A DNA stretch of 64,000 nt from Eucalyptus grandis (taxonomy: Eukaryota > Streptophyta > Magnoliopsida > Myrtales > Myrtaceae): positions 42,006,072 to 42,070,071 of the forward strand of contig NC_052614.1 in assembly GCF_016545825.1 (NCBI RefSeq), in the 5' to 3' direction. The notes below the pieces were generated by a model that saw nothing but the letters and a program-made list of their open reading frames with translations, did no database searches and had not been told where the DNA came from. A program made the position numbers and the translations under genes. Shown one piece after another: positions 60,510 through 64,000 of the stretch (position 1 is the stretch's first letter; the number at the start of each line of letters is the position of its first letter).

Positions 60510-62330
60510 ATGTTAATTTCGAAGGATGATCAAACTAAGAAGCCGATGTCTTGGAGGCAATCTCGCTGTTGATCCGCGTCGGCGAAGAAGAAGCGAGCAG
60601 GAGCGGAGCTCTTTGTAGTCTCTGATAAGAAAACAGAATAAAAGGGAGGCGCGATCAGTGAGTCTCCGGAGTGGCTAGCGGTGTCAATTAGTGGTGGATT
60701 TTGGCGTTAGGGGGGCGATGGAGAAGGAAAATTGACAAAGAAACCTCTGGAAATTCAAGAAAGGACCGAGGATCAATGCCAATGAATCGAAAAACGAAAG
60801 TCTGAAAATGAGAGAGAACATAACTTTAATCTTGTTGCAGTAATCGCTGTGTACGATGGAGAAGCTTCGACTGAATGTAACCAAAATCAAGACTGATAAA
60901 GAGAGCTTTGCTGTGGCAGGAACCAGAGATCTTCGTCTGAAAGCAGGACGAAGACATCACACGACAGAGTCGGCAGAAAGCGCAAATCAGCGGGAATGAA
61001 GCTTCCGCACCAATCGATAGCATTTGGGTATCATTGCATTTCGGTGGGCTCAATCCTGTTGTAACTTCTAGCCAGTACTCTGTCGCATTGAAACAGACTG
61101 GTTCAAGTTCTTTAGGTCTCAGTAGTTAGTGCCGATTGTAATAAGGTCATTGCGTAATAATCTATCTCGATACTGAGGATGAATGGCATTCGAATAAGTG
61201 CGAGATTCATGCTATGATGATTGACCTATATAACCACTTCAACAAGCAGACAACGTCATATGATATTAAAGCCTATGTAAAGCTATATGGTCACATTGTT
61301 TATGAAAGAACGTGATATGGCATCGTGACCTCTTTTTGGAAGCTATAGCAATCTTGTTCATGGTCAATGCTTATGGAATTATTCAGATAAAACCCATCTA
61401 TGCTACTACTTACATTTAAGACACTTTATATTTACCTTGAAGATGGGTTTTGGGGACACCGAGAGGCAAAACAAAATAAGGTCGCGACCGTAGACTTGAA
61501 CGAGGGGCCAGCGAAGGGGTGAGGCCGAAAGCAATGAAAGTGGCGACTTTGCAAACACAGCGCGGCTACGCCGGAGAAACCTGCAAGGAAAACTCAAGGT
61601 GCAGCGAAGCAGTTAGGCGATTGTCAATCACGGCCTTAAGCTCGCTGGAGGCGCTGCTGCTGTGGAGTTCGGTGGACTGAGGCAGCGAAGGGATGCGGAA
61701 GCACGCCAAGGGGGTGTCAGTATCGCCAGTTACCCGCAGGAGCGGCTGTCGAGGCGTGGTGCAGTCGCAAGACGTGGCCGCACAACAAGGCAGGTAAGGA
61801 CGCCGTGCTCCTCGCCGGACCCGCTGGGCATGAAGGTGGCGAGGGCCTCGTCAGGATCAGCTCGGCGATGCTTCGCTACAGGGAGCACCAGGAGGGAGCA
61901 ACGTTGGCAAATGACTGCAGGAGATGTCGGGAAAGCTTCCGAGTTCGCCGGACGGTCCCTGGAACTCGCTGCGGGAGGCGTCACGGGAATCTCGAGGTGG
62001 CTGGGCTCACTGAACACGGTGGGAGCGTCGGCGGAGCGTCGGCGGAGCGCCATGGCCGGCCGTGGCAGCGGGACTGCTCACGAGAGTTGAAGACAAGGAG
62101 AAGAGTTGCAAACAATCGGAAAATTACAAGGATAAAGCTTTGTCGTGTTCTCCAATTTTTGAACGATCGTGCCCTCTTATCGCTGTTGACGCAGAGAGAG
62201 GGGAGAGAGATTCGTTTGAAATAAAATCTGAGCGTCTTCACCCGTTTTCGATTCCAAGATCCGCCTTTTTCTGAGCAGTTGCGATGTGTATGCTGAGTTT
62301 GTTTCGGATCAGTAGAGAGATAGAGAGAGA
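60510..62330 (-). other. Putative multi-exon transcript leader, minus strand, unit 2
   Basis: This is the counterpart of 45996-47790. The donors CATCTTCAAG|GTAAATAT (about 61434) and CATCTTCAAG|GTAAGTAT (about 60498) are both conserved. A small in-frame duplication CGGCGGAGCGT near 62030-62045 changes the GC-rich exon. The (GA)n run is shorter (GAGAGAGGGGAGAGAG). The long frame of unit 1 is split here, which favours an untranslated leader over a protein. Confidence 0.4.
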
Positions 62331-62835
62331 TCCGCAATGTTCTGCTAGCGCATTAAATTAAAACGTTTTTCAAAAATGGGAAAAGGGGATAGAATTTGGA
62401 AAATTGGGATTCTTTTGGAACAAGGAAGAGATTGACCTTTACAGCCGAGGGAAAACATTTGATTCGCTTGATGAAACCGATCAAACTAAACATAAAGGCT
62501 TGCTTATCATCATCTCGAGAGCGCTTGAATGAAGAAAATCATGTTGATACATATCTCATATACATAGATTCAATATTCTCTTCCCAATTTATAGGATGGT
62601 TGTCGAGTTGAAGTTTTGAATATGCTATGTCAAAGGAGAAAAAAAGAAAATGTAACTTACATATGTAATATTTGTCGCTGTCGATAGCTATTATATGCAA
62701 GCCTCAGCCAAATCCATATAGCTCTATCATATATTGGTATAGTACATTCATTTACTTTCTACAAGACATTGAAGAGAGTATCGCTCGAAGCAGAGCATAT
62801 TCGACTATTGATAAGCACTCCAGAATTAGAGACAT

Positions 62836-64000
62836 TCAATATGGTCGTTCCCCGACATAGTTCCCCACCGGGTCGTAGTTGCAAGTCATGAACACGTCCC
62901 CGTCGTCGCAGACCACCCGGGCGCACCCGATCCGCCTCGTCGTCTTCCAGACGATCTGCGTGTAGTGGCCGCACATTTGGCCTTCCTCGCACGTGTTGGT
63001 CGCGTACGTGTAATACTTCTCCTCCGCCGCCCAAGTGCCCACTGCGTCGCTCGGCGTCCACGACGAGCCGCTCCCCCAGTAAATGTTCTCTCCTAGCTTG
63101 AACCCGTCTTCCGGGAAAGAATGCTCCAATTTGCAGTCCGACTTCCTCTGGCCGGCCCACCACTTCGCGTACCTTTCTTACTAGCAAGTCACATCAGTTG
63201 TTGAATTCCACGGGAAAATATGCCATAGTAGCTTGAACCATATCTGAATGAGATTTTCCTTATTTACTTTTTATTAGAATTTCTAAGATGTTCTCTAGAG
63301 TTTATACCAATTTGAGTACGTAATTGGCTTAGTGATTAAGAAAGGGACACGTACATGTGTAGACGATGCAGACCACACAAATTTAGTTACCCTCGTCACC
63401 GAGTGTGAGTGAACAATTTCCTATTTGGACTGCTGTTAAATTTCTGCTCGTGTTCTTTGTAATCCATAAAGTTAATAATATATGTGCCCGTGATAAATGT
63501 AATGCTCCCTGGTCATTCAAAACATTTATGTATGTACGTAAAAGATCCCGGTGAGGGATACCAAAAGCAGTTTAAAGAATTGAATTATCAAGCGATGCAA
63601 CAAACTGTAAATGCCTATTTGATGTAAGTGCACGATATCTAACTTGGAGTGAGATGCAGGAAATTCACAGAAAATTCATAAAGCATATTATACATTCGGA
63701 TAAAAATTACACTGAGAATCCTGCGGCTAAGGAATGAACAGAACAAGAGAAATGCCAGCCAAGCTTTCGAAAGGGGTAATGCATTCAAGTGATGGCCTTT
63801 TGAAGCCGATCTTTACTTATGAATAACGATCCTTCTCCCGTCCGATGCGAGATGCGAGACGCCGATTCAATAGAGTAGAACAACATCGAATTTACACGTA
63901 CCGTTCGAGCTCAAAGTCCCACATCAAGGGGAGCTCCCACTTGGCGGCGCGCACGAGGTTGTGGGCGAACAAGAACTGGAGGGACTCGCCGATGCAGTTC
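62836..64000 (-). CDS. PR-1-like secreted protein (CAP superfamily), unit 2, truncated by the window edge
   Basis: Exon 2 is 63172-62836 and exon 1 runs from 63902 to beyond 64000, with the same splice sites as unit 1 (CG|GTACGT and AAG|G) and a 729-bp intron. The visible protein starts within NCIGESLQFLFAHNLVRAAKWELPLMWDFELE and continues YAKWWAGQRKSDCKLEHSFPEDG, GENIYWGSG, GHYTQIVW, and YDPVGNYVGERPY to the stop. All CAP cavity residues and the six PR-1 cysteines are kept. Differences from unit 1 in view are few: S to A before KWELP, R to K before WWAG, and T to A in SD(T/A)VGTW. The signal peptide and promoter lie outside the window. It should act in the apoplast like its duplicate. Confidence 0.92.

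Larger units (their letters stand above)
52362..64000. repeat. Tandem segmental duplication, unit 2 (continues past window)
   Basis: It is collinear with unit 1 from 41141. Unit 2 contains two extra pieces: the hAT-like element with nested solo LTR (52442-55255) and the PR-1 intron fragment with adjoining sequence (55354 to about 56075). The remainder matches in order, with small indels. The unit-1 position equivalent to the window end is about 49480. Confidence 0.85.

Overview
The window is nuclear DNA of a flowering plant, almost certainly a eudicot. It is AT-rich, crowded with plant-type transposable elements, and contains one intact two-exon gene with canonical GT/AG splice sites. My impression is a woody rosid, possibly Myrtaceae, but I could not test that. 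Most of the window is an old transposon landscape. I see only one kind of convincing intact protein-coding gene: a secreted PR-1-like CAP protein. One copy is complete (minus strand, about 48.3-49.7 kb) and a second runs off the right edge (about 62.8-64.0 kb).

Layout, left part (1-41.1 kb). A minus-strand Ty1/copia gag relic is cut by the left edge (1-690). A chromovirus-type solo LTR (2348-5016) sits inside one copy of a three-copy dispersed repeat. A TIR element (about 5165-7732) hosts a PIF/Harbinger-like element (5520-6781, TTA target duplication). Several short inverted-repeat elements follow, one of them hAT-like with an 8-bp target duplication (8736-9462). A 3.86-kb solo LTR carrying a minisatellite spans 14341-18200. 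A Tat/Ogre-type LTR (19810-29365) is split by a complete but decayed Ty1/copia element (21757-28502) with 451-bp LTRs, a GGGTT target duplication, and a recognisable PBS and polypurine tract. Then come a SINE with a 14-bp target duplication (30860-31098), a foldback MITE (about 34.05-34.6 kb), a 162-bp tandem duplication, a second Tat-type LTR (35241 to about 37.58 kb) and a chromovirus LTR end (to 38574).

Layout, right part (41.1-64 kb). This is a tandem segmental duplication. Unit 1 starts near 41141 and unit 2 near 52362, and unit 2 continues past the window. Each unit carries, in order: an unidentified conserved block; two partial polyol/monosaccharide-transporter (MFS) pseudogenes arranged head to head; another conserved unidentified ORF block; a GC-rich putative transcription unit on the minus strand with two well-formed splice donors; and the PR-1-like gene. 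Unit 1 also shows the C-terminal (C-JID-like) remnant of a TIR-NBS-LRR resistance gene and one hAT-like element. After the duplication, unit 2 received a second hAT-like element with a perfect 8-bp target duplication, itself interrupted by a 1.88-kb solo LTR with a perfect 5-bp target duplication. Unoccupied versions of both sites are present in the window. Unit 2 also holds an extra fragment of the PR-1 intron.

Functionally, the window is a small defence-related tandem locus (PR-1-like genes next to a resistance-gene remnant) embedded in repeats. I found no tRNA or rRNA genes, no CRISPR and no prokaryotic-type system. The most novel structures are the duplication and its rearranged junction, the head-to-head transporter pseudogenes, the leader-like transcription unit with matching exon ends, and a coding-like block inside an LTR.
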